Positions 9,529 through 18,756 of a stretch of DNA of 64,000 bases are shown in pieces (within the stretch, counting starts at the first letter, position 1; every line of letters starts with the position of its first letter). Below the pieces are notes generated by a model that made no database searches, was not told where the DNA came from, and saw nothing but the letters and a program-made list of their open reading frames with translations. Source of the stretch: JALZCH01 sp036387135 (GTDB lineage Bacteria; Acidobacteriota; Blastocatellia; Pyrinomonadales; Pyrinomonadaceae); contig DASVUH010000071.1 of the NCBI GenBank assembly GCA_036387135.1, positions 157,797-221,796 on the forward strand, in the 5' to 3' direction. Position numbers and translations under genes: made by a program.

Positions 9529-9999
9529 TTAGCTTTTCCAGTAATTTTTGATTCTGGCGTCGAGCATCGGAAACGGCACATACTCGACGTTGCGCCCGGC
9601 AATTCGTAATTTCTCGACCATACGGATGGCGGCGTCGGCGTTGCGCGTGTGAACGATGATGGTTGCGGCGGGCTGGACTTTCGGATTTTGGGCGAGCCAG
9701 AGAGCGATGGCGTAGCCGGTCATCTCGTCATCGGTTTCGCCGTCGTAATGTTCGGGCAGCAAATCGTGGTCTAAAAAAACTCCGTCGTAATTGTTAGCCT
9801 GCAAATATTCCTTGGCTTCCTCAACGGTTTCGGCGATGTCTAATTCGTCCTGTTCAAAACGCTTGCGAAACCAGCGATGACGCCGGCGGTCGTCATCGAG
9901 CAGAAAAATATAAATCGGATTGCGCCCCGCCGCCGTGTCAACAAAACCGAGACGATTTAATAAACCGCGCCAAATGCTCATAAAATCATTTATAATCAA
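9529..9999 (-). CDS. Cyclic-phosphate-processing receiver-domain protein
   Basis: This 156-residue protein carries a divergent receiver fold with IFLLDDDRRRHRWF near the N-terminus, YDGVFLDHDL in the phospho-acceptor region and an ATIIVHTRN strand later. This matches the cyclic-phosphate-processing receiver family (cPPR), in which an extra Asp/His set is predicted to act on cyclic or 2',3'-phosphate ligands. No output domain is attached. MSIW at residue 7 is an equally likely start because no Shine-Dalgarno precedes either ATG. The biological role is unknown; the family call rests on the DDDRRRH and FLDHDL motifs. Confidence 0.75.
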   Translation of the reverse strand: MIINDFMSIWRGLLNRLGFVDTAAGRNPIYIFLLDDDRRRHRWFRKRFEQDELDIAETVEEAKEYLQANNYDGVFLDHDLLPEHYDGETDDEMTGYAIALWLAQNPKVQPAATIIVHTRNADAAIRMVEKLRIAGRNVEYVPFPMLDARIKNYWKS

Positions 10000-10323
10000 A
10001 GTTGGCAGTTTCGCATATTTTTGTTGTTTGACAAAAGCCGGTCAAGTGAGAAAAAAGATTTTCGGTTTCTCAACTTGGTAAACGATTGAAAAATTGAGGC
10101 TCAAGGGTTTTATCCCGAAAGCGCGTTGCGGAAATGTTAAATGGTTCGCGTCTAACCTCGATTTTTACAGGATTTTATTTTGCAATTTTTTGCTTGAAAC
10201 TTTGGCGGCTGGTGCTATAATCCGACATCAGATTTGATAGTACATTCACGGAGTCAATTTCTGACGGCTTTTCCGATGAATCGGGGTTCTAACGAGCACG
10301 GGTTTCTCTCAGTTCTATCGTAA
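10000..10323. other. Divergent intergenic region between receiver gene and dnaC-like gene
   Basis: This gap separates two divergently transcribed genes. It holds the candidate promoter at 10194-10221 for the plus-strand gene. No further open frame, RNA gene or repeat was seen. The implied 5' leader of the dnaC-like mRNA is about 100 nt. Confidence 0.5.
10194..10221 (+). promoter_or_regulatory. Sigma70-type promoter of the dnaC-like gene
   Basis: TTGAAA (10194-10199), a 16-bp spacer and a perfect TATAAT (10216-10221) lie about 100 bp before the ATG. Confidence 0.65.
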
Positions 10324-11130
10324 ATGGCAAAGGAACAACTTAAATTTCACCAGCTTTCTCTCGTATCGAATCCTGAAGCAGAGCCGGAGTTTGACCGCTC
10401 CGAGTTTGCGGAAGATTACGGCGCGGAGGTCGAAGCCTGCGAGCGTTGTCACGGGACGGGAATGGAAATCGTGCCGCAGCGCGGCGCGCGCCCCTGCGAA
10501 TGCCGAAAATTAAAATCTTACGAAAAGCTGCTCGAAGCCGCGCGCATTCCGCGTCGTTACCTGAATTGCAGTTTCGACGGTTACCAAAGAAAAAATATGT
10601 CGCAGGGCAGAGCTTATCAACTCGCTTTCGATCTTGCGCTGTCGTATCCGAAAGTCGAGCGCGGCTTGCTTTTCACCGGCTCGGTCGGCGTCGGAAAAAC
10701 GCATCTTGCGGTTTCGATTTTGCGGCTGATGCTCGAAAAGGGCGTGTCGTGTTTGTTCTACGAATTTGGCTCGCTGCTCAAAGAAATTCAAAATTCGTAT
10801 AATTCCGTGTCAAAAACGTCCGAACTAAGCGTCCTTCAGCCGATTTTCGATACTGAAGTTTTAGTTCTGGACGAGCTTGGAGCGTCGAAACCGACCGATT
10901 GGGTGCGCGACACGATGATGTTTATCATCAACACGCGCTACAACGACAAAAAACTGACGATTTTCACGACCAATTATTTAGACAATCGCCGCCGCGATAC
11001 CGAAGAAACGCTCGAAGACCGAATCGGCGCTCGCCTTCGCTCGCGTCTCTACGAAATGTGTCAAACTCTTCACATCGAAGGCGAGGACTTTCGCAAAACC
11101 TTTGATAAATCGCCGAGTCGTAAACAATAA
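10324..11130 (+). CDS. DnaC/IstB-like ATPase, probable replicative helicase loader
   Basis: The 268-residue protein has a small N-terminal cysteine motif (CERCHGTG about residues 39-46 and CEC about 58-60) resembling a zinc-binding loop, then an AAA+ ATPase core with Walker A GSVGVGKTHL (about 120-129), Walker B VLVLDELG (about 179-186), a sensor-1 FTTNY segment and an arginine-containing C-terminal helix (IGARLRSRL). This is the DnaC/DnaI/IstB arrangement that loads the DnaB helicase onto DNA. No transposase lies nearby, so a chromosomal helicase-loader role is more likely than IstB. It has its own promoter and ends before a palindromic terminator. Confidence 0.85.
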   Translation: MAKEQLKFHQLSLVSNPEAEPEFDRSEFAEDYGAEVEACERCHGTGMEIVPQRGARPCECRKLKSYEKLLEAARIPRRYLNCSFDGYQRKNMSQGRAYQLAFDLALSYPKVERGLLFTGSVGVGKTHLAVSILRLMLEKGVSCLFYEFGSLLKEIQNSYNSVSKTSELSVLQPIFDTEVLVLDELGASKPTDWVRDTMMFIINTRYNDKKLTIFTTNYLDNRRRDTEETLEDRIGARLRSRLYEMCQTLHIEGEDFRKTFDKSPSRKQ

Positions 11131-11149
11131 AACCGGGTATTAAATCTCA

Positions 11150-11193
11150 AAAAGAAAAGGGCTGGAGAATTAATTCTCCAGCCCTTTTCTTTT
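11150..11193. terminator. Perfect 44-bp palindrome, bidirectional terminator
   Basis: Two exact 22-bp arms (11150-11171 and 11172-11193) meet at aattaatt with no unpaired spacer. The stem contains gggctggag/ctccagccc and ends in A/T runs. It lies between the convergent dnaC-like and M36 protease genes and serves both strands. Confidence 0.85.
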
Positions 11194-11203
11194 CTTCAAC
11201 CGT

Positions 11204-14200
11204 TTACTTCGTGTAGTTCGCGGGAATCGGCGTGTCGCCCGCTTGTCCCCAGCCAACGCCGTTAAAGCCGGATGTCGTGGCGAGAACGTACCAAGCTCCC
11301 GCGCTCGGTCGGAAAACGGCGGCGTCCATTCTGCGGTCGCCGTCGTAATCGCCGGGAACCGGAATATCGCCTGCTTGTCCCCAAGGGATGGACGAGATTC
11401 CTCCCGTGAGAGTGCGAATATACCACGTTCCATTGCGGAAAACGGCGGTTTCGTCAATTCCGTCGCCGTTATAATCGCCCGGCACGAGCGTGTCGGAGGA
11501 AACGCCCCAGTTAACGGCTTGAAACGTATTGTTGGAAGAAGTCAGGATATACCAGTTGCCGGCGCGGAAAACGGCAAGATCGGTTTTCGCGTCGTTGTCG
11601 TATTTACCGGCAACAGGTCTGTCTCCCGGAATTCCCCAAGCCTGGTAAATCGGCGTCCCGCCGCCCGTCGGGTAAATAGCCCACAAACCGTTGCGGAAAA
11701 TCGCAAAGTCGTCTTTGCCGTCACCTGTATAATCAGCCGGAACCGGAATGTCGCCCGGCGCGCCCCAATTTGCCGCATACATCGTGTTGTTCGAGCTTTG
11801 CATAACGTACCACGCCCCGCTGCGGAAAACGGCGGGGTCGGCTTTGCGGTCACCGTCGAAATCGCCCGAAACCGGAATGTCGTTCGGAATGCCCCAGTTT
11901 ACAGTGAAAAATTGGCTGTTTTGACTGCGAAGCTGATGCCAAGCGCCGCTGCGGAAAACCACACGGTCGGTTTTAGTGTCGCCGTCAAAATCGGCGCGCG
12001 TGGTAAAGGCTGGCGGTGGAGGCGGCTCATCATTACATCTATAACTGTTAATGACCGCGATGTTGTCAATGTTCCAGCCCGTGTATGAAGCTCCTGGATT
12101 GCTGTTATCGTGTCCCATTCTCCATTTCAGTTGAACGGCGACGCCGCTCGCTGACGCCGGAAGCTGAATTGAAGTGGTGATATAGCCGTTTGAGTTTCCA
12201 GTCCAAATATTTCGTCCCGCAAGCGGGGTGCCGTACGCGGCACTGGTAACCGTACCGTTATAACCTCCGGTGAGAAACATCCCGCCAGCTTCCGTAATGT
12301 CCTTAAACGCGCCGCCGCTAATGCTGATTTCGAGCACGCCGCCGTCCCAGCCATTTTCTGTGTCATATTTATGGCGGAAATTCAAAATAGCGTCGGTCGA
12401 GTTCAAAGTAAATACCGGCGAAATCAAATCAGCGCCGCCCGCTGTAGCCGGGTCCGGTGAGAAAGCAGAATTCGGAGCCGAATCCGGCGACGCGGTGACG
12501 GTTTTCCAGCCGGTGTTTGAACCGATGACAGTTTGCGTCCAGCCTGCCGGAAGATTTGGAGCCGTTACCGCGTCAAAGTTTTGCTGAAAGCCGAAAACCG
12601 GCGCGCCGATTCTCAAAGTGCGAGTCACGACATTGGAGCCTGCGCTGCCATTGATATTAAAATTTAAAACCAAATTGCTGCCGCAAGCTATAGTGCCGGG
12701 AACGAGGTAATTCATTGTGCGCGTTACTGTCGCGCCGTTAGCGATATTGCCGTAATTGACGCTGGCGCCGCCATTGGCGCTGACCGTGACGGCGGTTATC
12801 GTGCTGCCGGTTGGATTAGTAACCGGAACCGTTAAAACGAGCGTTTCGCCCGGTTCGGCAAATCCGTCGCCGTCGCCGCCCGGCGCTGCGTCCGTAAACG
12901 AAAAATTGTTTGTCACGGAAACGTTCGGCAAATCAAACGCTTCGGTAACCAGCGCTCCTATACTGGCATTTTGAATGCTCGCCGAATATCCCATTCCGCG
13001 AATGGCAAAGCCCTGCCAAACCAAAGCGACATCAAGGTCAGGATTCGGACCGTTTGCGGCGGCGGCGATGATTGAGTTGCGCGCATCCAACATTGTCGGA
13101 CTAGCCGGATCGAGCTTCATTCCATCAGTGACATACTGCAAAACGAGCCGCGTTCCTATGCCGGGACCGTATTGTTGAATGAACTTGGCGCGAACTTCCC
13201 AGAGTGCGCTGCTCCAAATTTCGCCCGCATTGTGAATGTCGTCGCATATCTGGTTGTTTGCCAACTGTCCGTGCTTGTAAGCGCTGATTGAATCAATGAC
13301 CTCATTACAATTGGAGTTTAGATGTTTAAACGTAAGACCATTATGCGGACGATTGTTCGGTCCGCCGGTAAAAGCCATTACGGCTTTCGGGAAACGCCGA
13401 ATTCCGTAATAATAATTTCCGCCAAAGCCGGTAACTCTTAAGTATGTTGAGTAGCCGGCTAAAGCATAAACCCCGTTAATTGGATCAGTCGTCTCGGAAA
13501 GCATCGAGAGGGCGTAAAAATCAGACCAGCCTTCGCCCATTGCCCGTCCCATACTGGAATTCAAACCGCTAGCGTTGCTATGCAAACGATTGGATAATCC
13601 GTGTGTCAGTTCGTGAACCATAATTTCCGCATCGGCTGTTCCATCGCGATCCGGGTTTGGTCCATTCCAGAGGTACATTTGCATTTTACCCCGACCGCCA
13701 TCCGCTTCCGTTGTAAAGTTAGCATTGTTAAAACTGGGATTATTGGGATCGGAATCCTGACCTTCAGCCGAAATTCGGTCGCCCGGTACACCTTGCCCGG
13801 TAAAGTTTTGTTGTTGGAAATTGCGAGCCGCTTCGGTAAACCCTAAACGATATGTTTCGTCGTGAAAGCGATTGACGACGTAGAACATCTGAATCACGGC
13901 TCCGCGCTGAGCCTGCTGCGATACCGGATCATCACTCTCAGTTCCCGGCGTTCCCGGCGGCGGATTCCACGTCGGCGATTCAAATATGCGATTCGGCTCG
14001 CCTGTTATTACGTCATCAATGCCGTCCGGTTCGGAACGGTCGAGACCGGCTCGTACATTATTTCCCTCCGTTGCGTTTGTATTATCGGTAATCCAGCCTT
14101 TTTGGTTGAAGGTGTAAGGCGCTTCGTTTCCAATTAGCGTCACGTTCGTGCGCATTGCCGCGAAGCCCTGATTTCCAATTTCCGGATTAGTAGGTCCGGG

Positions 14201-15229
14201 CGATAGCGGCGCGGGGCTGTCTAAGGATTTCAACAAGCTGGTCGTATTGGCATAAACGTTATAAGTCACCGGCTGCGTTTGGTGGTTAGTCAGATTTTTG
14301 CGCCATAGCATCGTGCCGGTTTCGGCATCAACAATCACGTAATAAGCCGCGGCTGATTCCCAAATCGAAACTCTCCACGCGGGTCGAGCTACGCCCGCCT
14401 CGGTCGGAAAATACATCTTCTCCGCAGTCGTCGCCCAATCGCCCGTTCCGAAAACAGCTCTCATTTCGGTCGAAGCCGCTGCGTTTCTGGTCGCTTCTTC
14501 CTCTTTCATCGGTCGCGAAACTTGTTTAAAAGCCGCGCGAACCGCGTCTTCCGGCGAGCCGAAATCGGAGGAAAGCGAGTTGTATTCCAAGCCGGGAGCG
14601 AGATTATTAATGACGCGGACGATTTCGCCGCGCCTGGTGAAACCGGCTTTCAGCTCGCCCTGGAAAACCGGAATGCCGTTTATTTCCTGCTCAAGATGAA
14701 CGAATGAAAGATCGCCGTTCGGGTTTGTGTAATCCGCCGTGACTTTTAAATTGTCAACCTGCGAATCGGTCACAGCCAGCAAATCGTTGTTCGTCTTGGC
14801 GAATGAGCGCAGATTGTCCGGTCGTTTGGCGGTCGAAGGCGCGGTCAACTTTGCCGATGCTCGCCCTAAACCGATTCGCGGAGCGATAACAGCGGCATTA
14901 TCAAGCTCTTCGTTGTATTTAATTTCCAGCGAGGGAAAACGTTCGAGTAAAGCCTTTTCGTTCGCGGCAATCTTTTCTCGATCCTCTGCCGCCGCCATTT
15001 CGGGCTTGCCCGACGCGGCGCGAAATTCGGCGCGCGCGTTGAGGGCGGCAGCCGATTTATCCTTTCGAATATCGTAATTTTCGATTTTGGTATGTCCGTC
15101 GGGTTCCTGATTATCCTCGTTCGCCGTTGAACGAAACTGCGACGGAAGCACGGCGAGCGCGCCGATTAATCCGAGCGTTATAAACGAAAGCAGAAGTCCT
15201 TTGCGCTCTTCTCGTAAGCCTGTCTTCAT
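11204..15229 (-). CDS. M36 (fungalysin) metalloprotease with six-repeat C-terminal propeller
   Basis: The 1341-residue secreted protease has an N-terminal hydrophobic signal segment (about residues 10-30), an FTP propeptide-like region, and the fungalysin domain with zinc ligands His539 and His543 in HELTHG and Glu566 in EGWSD. A CARDB-like region (about 780-870) and a jelly-roll domain (about 890-1065) follow. The tail from about 1075 consists of six repeats of 43-46 residues, each with a calcium-loop-like D-[FY]-x-G-D start, AVFR and a conserved W, resembling FG-GAP/VCBS repeats that may form a beta-propeller for binding or surface attachment. It probably digests extracellular protein. The gene is convergent with the dnaC-like gene and shares its terminator. 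Confidence 0.93.
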   Translation of the reverse strand: MKTGLREERKGLLLSFITLGLIGALAVLPSQFRSTANEDNQEPDGHTKIENYDIRKDKSAAALNARAEFRAASGKPEMAAAEDREKIAANEKALLERFPSLEIKYNEELDNAAVIAPRIGLGRASAKLTAPSTAKRPDNLRSFAKTNNDLLAVTDSQVDNLKVTADYTNPNGDLSFVHLEQEINGIPVFQGELKAGFTRRGEIVRVINNLAPGLEYNSLSSDFGSPEDAVRAAFKQVSRPMKEEEATRNAAASTEMRAVFGTGDWATTAEKMYFPTEAGVARPAWRVSIWESAAAYYVIVDAETGTMLWRKNLTNHQTQPVTYNVYANTTSLLKSLDSPAPLSPGPTNPEIGNQGFAAMRTNVTLIGNEAPYTFNQKGWITDNTNATEGNNVRAGLDRSEPDGIDDVITGEPNRIFESPTWNPPPGTPGTESDDPVSQQAQRGAVIQMFYVVNRFHDETYRLGFTEAARNFQQQNFTGQGVPGDRISAEGQDSDPNNPSFNNANFTTEADGGRGKMQMYLWNGPNPDRDGTADAEIMVHELTHGLSNRLHSNASGLNSSMGRAMGEGWSDFYALSMLSETTDPINGVYALAGYSTYLRVTGFGGNYYYGIRRFPKAVMAFTGGPNNRPHNGLTFKHLNSNCNEVIDSISAYKHGQLANNQICDDIHNAGEIWSSALWEVRAKFIQQYGPGIGTRLVLQYVTDGMKLDPASPTMLDARNSIIAAAANGPNPDLDVALVWQGFAIRGMGYSASIQNASIGALVTEAFDLPNVSVTNNFSFTDAAPGGDGDGFAEPGETLVLTVPVTNPTGSTITAVTVSANGGASVNYGNIANGATVTRTMNYLVPGTIACGSNLVLNFNINGSAGSNVVTRTLRIGAPVFGFQQNFDAVTAPNLPAGWTQTVIGSNTGWKTVTASPDSAPNSAFSPDPATAGGADLISPVFTLNSTDAILNFRHKYDTENGWDGGVLEISISGGAFKDITEAGGMFLTGGYNGTVTSAAYGTPLAGRNIWTGNSNGYITTSIQLPASASGVAVQLKWRMGHDNSNPGASYTGWNIDNIAVINSYRCNDEPPPPPAFTTRADFDGDTKTDRVVFRSGAWHQLRSQNSQFFTVNWGIPNDIPVSGDFDGDRKADPAVFRSGAWYVMQSSNNTMYAANWGAPGDIPVPADYTGDGKDDFAIFRNGLWAIYPTGGGTPIYQAWGIPGDRPVAGKYDNDAKTDLAVFRAGNWYILTSSNNTFQAVNWGVSSDTLVPGDYNGDGIDETAVFRNGTWYIRTLTGGISSIPWGQAGDIPVPGDYDGDRRMDAAVFRPSAGAWYVLATTSGFNGVGWGQAGDTPIPANYTK

Positions 15230-15628
15230 TATTGCTGTTACCTCACAACTTATTCACTTGGGAATTATTTTGCAGCGCGGTTTTTTATAAAGTTAAAACA
15301 ATGCGCTTTTATTGATGATTTTGAACCGAACGGTTCTAAAAAGTTACTTGCCGCGTAAGTCAGATGCTGGTTCAAACGAAAATGAACGCCGCCGAATAAT
15401 TTCCGGCATCTAAAATGACAATACTGAGAACAGCCTTAAGTTTCCAATTTGTCATTTTGGTCAGGTTAGGCAAGTGATGAAAATATTAACACACCGGACC
15501 CCGCTTGTTCAATTCAAAAAAGCGTTTTCCGCATTGTTTTCGCAACAAATTCTGCGGTAAAACAACGGCGGCTCTTGTGTTATTCTTAAACTAAGCCTCA
15601 GGCGGGAAGAAAAACAAGTCAAATTTCA
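15230..15628. other. Divergent intergenic region between M36 protease and DinG-like helicase
   Basis: This 399-bp region must hold the promoters for both divergent genes. It contains a 10-bp inverted repeat (aaaatgacaa at 15412-15421, ttgtcatttt at 15449-15458) that could be an operator or a leader hairpin of the protease mRNA. I saw no open frame or RNA gene and no convincing promoter hexamers. Confidence 0.45.
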
Positions 15629-17614
15629 ATGGAAAAAATTTTCGGGCGTGCGGGTCTGATCGCCCAAAATCACACGGAATACGAATATCGCGAAGGTCAA
15701 ATCAAAATGGCGGAAGCCGTTTTGCGTGCCTTTGAAGAACGCCGTCACCTGATCGTCGAAGCCGGAACCGGAACGGGCAAAACTCTCGCTTATTTAGTTC
15801 CGGCAATCGCTTTTGCGCTCGCCGAAAAAAAGCGCGTGATTATCTCGACCGGAACGAAAAACCTGCAAGAGCAGTTGATGGAAAAAGACATTCCGTTTTT
15901 GCAGAAAATTCTTCCGAAAAAATTCACCGCCGCATATATGAAAGGACGCGCCAACTACGTCTGCCTGCAAAAAACGAAAAAAGCCGAATTTACTCCGATT
16001 CTTTCGGGCTTGGACGATGTTGATTATTTTGAAGCCGTTAGGCATTGGTCGCGCGAATCGGCAATCGGCGACCGCGCCGAGCTTGTGGATTTACCCGAAA
16101 ATCTTTCGTTCTGGCGTTACATTGACGCGCGTTCGGAAACTTGTCTGGGGCAAAAATGCCCCGAATTCGAGCCTTGTTTTATTACCCGAATGCGCCAGCG
16201 AGCCTGCGACGCCGATATTGTCATTGTCAATCATCATCTTTTCTTCGCCGATTTGGCGATGCGCGGCGATTCAAATTTTGGGCGCGTTTTACCCGATTAC
16301 GCGGCGGTCGTTTTTGACGAGGCGCATTTAATCGAAGATATCGCCGCCGACTATTTCGGCGCGCAGGTTTCAAGCTATCAAATTGACGAATTAATCAGAG
16401 ATGTCGGAAATCTCGCGTTTTCCGATGTAGAAACAAACCGCGATCTGGTCAAAATTGCCCGCAAAATCACGGATTTTGCCGACCGCTTTTTCGCAGGTTT
16501 CCGTCGCGGCAGAGACGAAGACGGGCGTTTTCCGATTGCGCCCGACGCTTTTAAACAAACGCGCGGCGCGGAAATTCTCGTCACCGCGCAGGGCGAAGCG
16601 TTTGTCGCTTTGGATAAAGCTCTGGAAAGATTGGAAAACGCTTTGGACGCCATCAAAGACGCGCCCGCCGAAGTCGAAAGCCTGGTCAGACGCGCCAGAC
16701 AAATTCGTTTCGATTTGGATTTTATTTGTTCGGGCGACGACGCGAAATTCGTTTACTGGCAGGAACGACGCGGGCGCGGCACTTTCCTGCGCGCTTCGCC
16801 GATTGACGTTTCCGGTCTGCTGCAAGACAAGCTTTTCGAGAAAACCGAAGCCGCCGTTTTAACGAGCGCGACGCTTTCCACCGCCGGGAGCTTTAATTTC
16901 ATCAAAGAACGGCTCGGACTCGAAGCCGAAAACACTGACGATTTAATCGCGCCTTCGTCGTTTGATTACGAAAAACAGGCGATTTTATATTTGCCGCCGC
17001 GAATGCCCGATCCGCGCTCGCCTGATTTTCTGCAAGTGGCGGCGGGTGAAATCATCAAAATTCTGGAAATCTCGGACGGACGCGCTTTCGTTCTGGCGAC
17101 GAGCAACGCTTCGATGAACGCGCTTTATGAACGAATCGCGCCGCGCGTTGATTTTCCCTGTTTCGTGCAAGGCACAATGTCGAAAGCCGGACTTTTGGAG
17201 AAATTCCGCACAACGGAAAACGCCGTTCTATTTGCAACTTCTTCGTTCTGGCAAGGCGTTGACGTGCGCGGCGAGCAATTGTCGTGCGTGATTATTGACA
17301 AGCTGCCTTTTGCCGTCCCGACCGACCCGATTGTCGCCGCGCGCCAAAGATTTATTGATTCGACGGGCGGTTCCTCGTTTTTTGACTATTCCGTGCCGCA
17401 AGCCGCGATTTCTCTCAAACAAGGCGTCGGGCGTTTAATACGCAGCGCGTCGGACAAAGGCGTGATTGCAATTCTCGACCCGCGTTTGACGACCAAAGGT
17501 TATGGCAAAGTTTTCTTAAACAGCTTGCCGAGAATGCGAATCGCGCGGAACTTGTCTGAAGTCGAAGCCATTTTCGGTACAAAACAGGAGGTGACAAATG
17601 TCACAAAATTTTGA
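15629..17614 (+). CDS. dinG: DinG/XPD-type ATP-dependent DNA helicase with Fe-S cluster
   Basis: The 661-residue superfamily 2 helicase has Walker A GTGTGKT (about residues 47-53), the DEAH box (DEAHLIE, about 231-237) and C-terminal motifs VI and Q-rich GVGRLIR (about 605-611). Four cysteines between motifs Ia and II (NYVC, then C-x4-C-x5-C in CLGQKCPEFEPC) match the 4Fe-4S site of DinG/XPD/YoaA helicases. There is no N-terminal exonuclease domain, so it is the short DinG/YoaA form. It unwinds structured DNA or R-loops during repair. The 3' end overlaps the next gene by 17 bp, so the two are co-transcribed. Confidence 0.92.
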   Translation: MEKIFGRAGLIAQNHTEYEYREGQIKMAEAVLRAFEERRHLIVEAGTGTGKTLAYLVPAIAFALAEKKRVIISTGTKNLQEQLMEKDIPFLQKILPKKFTAAYMKGRANYVCLQKTKKAEFTPILSGLDDVDYFEAVRHWSRESAIGDRAELVDLPENLSFWRYIDARSETCLGQKCPEFEPCFITRMRQRACDADIVIVNHHLFFADLAMRGDSNFGRVLPDYAAVVFDEAHLIEDIAADYFGAQVSSYQIDELIRDVGNLAFSDVETNRDLVKIARKITDFADRFFAGFRRGRDEDGRFPIAPDAFKQTRGAEILVTAQGEAFVALDKALERLENALDAIKDAPAEVESLVRRARQIRFDLDFICSGDDAKFVYWQERRGRGTFLRASPIDVSGLLQDKLFEKTEAAVLTSATLSTAGSFNFIKERLGLEAENTDDLIAPSSFDYEKQAILYLPPRMPDPRSPDFLQVAAGEIIKILEISDGRAFVLATSNASMNALYERIAPRVDFPCFVQGTMSKAGLLEKFRTTENAVLFATSSFWQGVDVRGEQLSCVIIDKLPFAVPTDPIVAARQRFIDSTGGSSFFDYSVPQAAISLKQGVGRLIRSASDKGVIAILDPRLTTKGYGKVFLNSLPRMRIARNLSEVEAIFGTKQEVTNVTKF

Positions 17615-17960
17615 AGAAACGTTTGAACTATTGAGAAAAATTTTCAAACCACTGGAAAAAGATTTGGCGATCAAATTCGACGAGCCGGGGAAATATTATC
17701 TGCTCTCGAAAAAATTGAACGAAAAGAAACAGGAAATCTGGTTCGGCGGTGTGGAAATCAAAAAGAATTACGTCAGTTTTCACCTCGTTCCGCTTTACTT
17801 TTTCCCTGAATTGCTCAATGGCATTCCGCCTGAATTAAAAAAGCGTTTGACCGGAAAAGCGTGTTTCAATTTCAAGAAACCGGATGAAGCGTTGTTCAAA
17901 GATTTGGGAAATTTAACGAAAGCAAGTTTTGAATTCTTCAAACAAAAGGAAATGATTTAA
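17598..17960 (+). CDS. Conserved hypothetical protein, DUF1801-like in size and pattern
   Basis: The 120-residue soluble protein starts with a strong Shine-Dalgarno (aggaggtg) inside the 3' end of the dinG-like gene. Its composition is lysine/phenylalanine rich, with the conserved-looking block YYLLSKKLNEKKQEIWFGGV and the segment NYVSFHLVPLYFFPELL. The C-terminal part (ACFNFKKPDEALFKDL) resembles small YdhG/DUF1801-type proteins. No catalytic residues are evident and the function is unknown. Coupling to the helicase by a 17-bp overlap suggests co-expression only. Confidence 0.75.
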   Translation: MSQNFEETFELLRKIFKPLEKDLAIKFDEPGKYYLLSKKLNEKKQEIWFGGVEIKKNYVSFHLVPLYFFPELLNGIPPELKKRLTGKACFNFKKPDEALFKDLGNLTKASFEFFKQKEMI

Positions 17961-18000
17961 ATATGCTGGAAATTTTTACACAATATTTTGAATATATAAA

Positions 18001-18372
18001 ATGCCGAAAGAAAATATCATCAATTTGTTAATTTGTTTGGCGATTTTGTTTTTTTTTATTCTGGCTTGCGATGGCGGTTCGAGAGTGCGCGGATTTGTTT
18101 ATGATTCCGAAAATAAACCAATCCAAAATGCAATTGTTAAATTTGAATCTGTGAGAAAAGGCGAACCGGAAGAATCGTATCAGTCAATCGAACAAACCGA
18201 TAAAAATGGTAGATTCGATTGTCGTTTTACACACTCTCCATTTGAAACTCAGTTAAAATTAACAGTTTCAAAAGTAGGATATAAAACTTATGAGATTCGA
18301 TTTTCTTCAAGCGAGGCTCAAAAAAAGTTAGAGAACAAAGAAGAATATCGAATAGTTTTGGAAAAAGAATAA
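18001..18372 (+). CDS. Lipoprotein with carboxypeptidase regulatory-like domain
   Basis: The 123-residue protein has a hydrophobic signal segment (about residues 6-22) ending in the lipobox ILAC, with Cys at about residue 23, so it is probably lipid-anchored. The remainder is a single beta-sandwich resembling carboxypeptidase D regulatory/Cna-B-like domains: VRGFVYDSENKPIQNAIVKF followed by DKNGRFDC and VGYKTYEIRF. Such domains serve in surface binding or adhesion. The gene is AT-richer than its neighbours. Its stop codon directly abuts the queD ATG, so the two are probably co-transcribed though functionally unrelated. Confidence 0.7.
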   Translation: MPKENIINLLICLAILFFFILACDGGSRVRGFVYDSENKPIQNAIVKFESVRKGEPEESYQSIEQTDKNGRFDCRFTHSPFETQLKLTVSKVGYKTYEIRFSSSEAQKKLENKEEYRIVLEKE

Positions 18373-18756
18373 ATGGCGGGAATTTTTGAAGTGATGATCG
18401 AGCGCAATTTTTCGAGCGCGCATCAATTGCGCGGTTATAAGGGAAAATGCGAAAACCTTCACGGGCATAATTATAAAATCGAGATTTACGCGCGCGGCGC
18501 GGAATTGAACAACATCGGTTTGCTCGTTGATTTCGGCGATTTAAAACAGGCGGCGGACGAAATTGTCAAATATTTGGATCACAGAAATCTCAACGACCTG
18601 CCGCCGTTTGACGAAGAATTGAATCCGTCGGCGGAAAATCTCGCCCGCTACATCCTCGAATACGTCGCTTCGCGCGTTAACGACGACCGCGTGCAGGTTT
18701 ACAAAGTGCGCTGCTATGAGACTCCGACCAGTGTCGCTACTTATCAGATCAATTAA
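18373..18756 (+). CDS. queD: 6-carboxy-5,6,7,8-tetrahydropterin synthase (QueD/PTPS family)
   Basis: The 127-residue enzyme shows the PTPS signature: zinc ligands His17 in FSSAHQL and His29/His31 in NLHGHNY, the catalytic Cys25 in KCENLHGH, the DHRNLND segment and the substrate-binding glutamate in CYETPTSVATY near the C-terminus. QueD converts 7,8-dihydroneopterin triphosphate to 6-carboxytetrahydropterin in queuosine precursor synthesis. A sepiapterin/biopterin-type relative is less likely given the length and the Cys-x3-His-x-His spacing. No other queuosine genes lie in the window. Confidence 0.9.
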   Translation: MAGIFEVMIERNFSSAHQLRGYKGKCENLHGHNYKIEIYARGAELNNIGLLVDFGDLKQAADEIVKYLDHRNLNDLPPFDEELNPSAENLARYILEYVASRVNDDRVQVYKVRCYETPTSVATYQIN

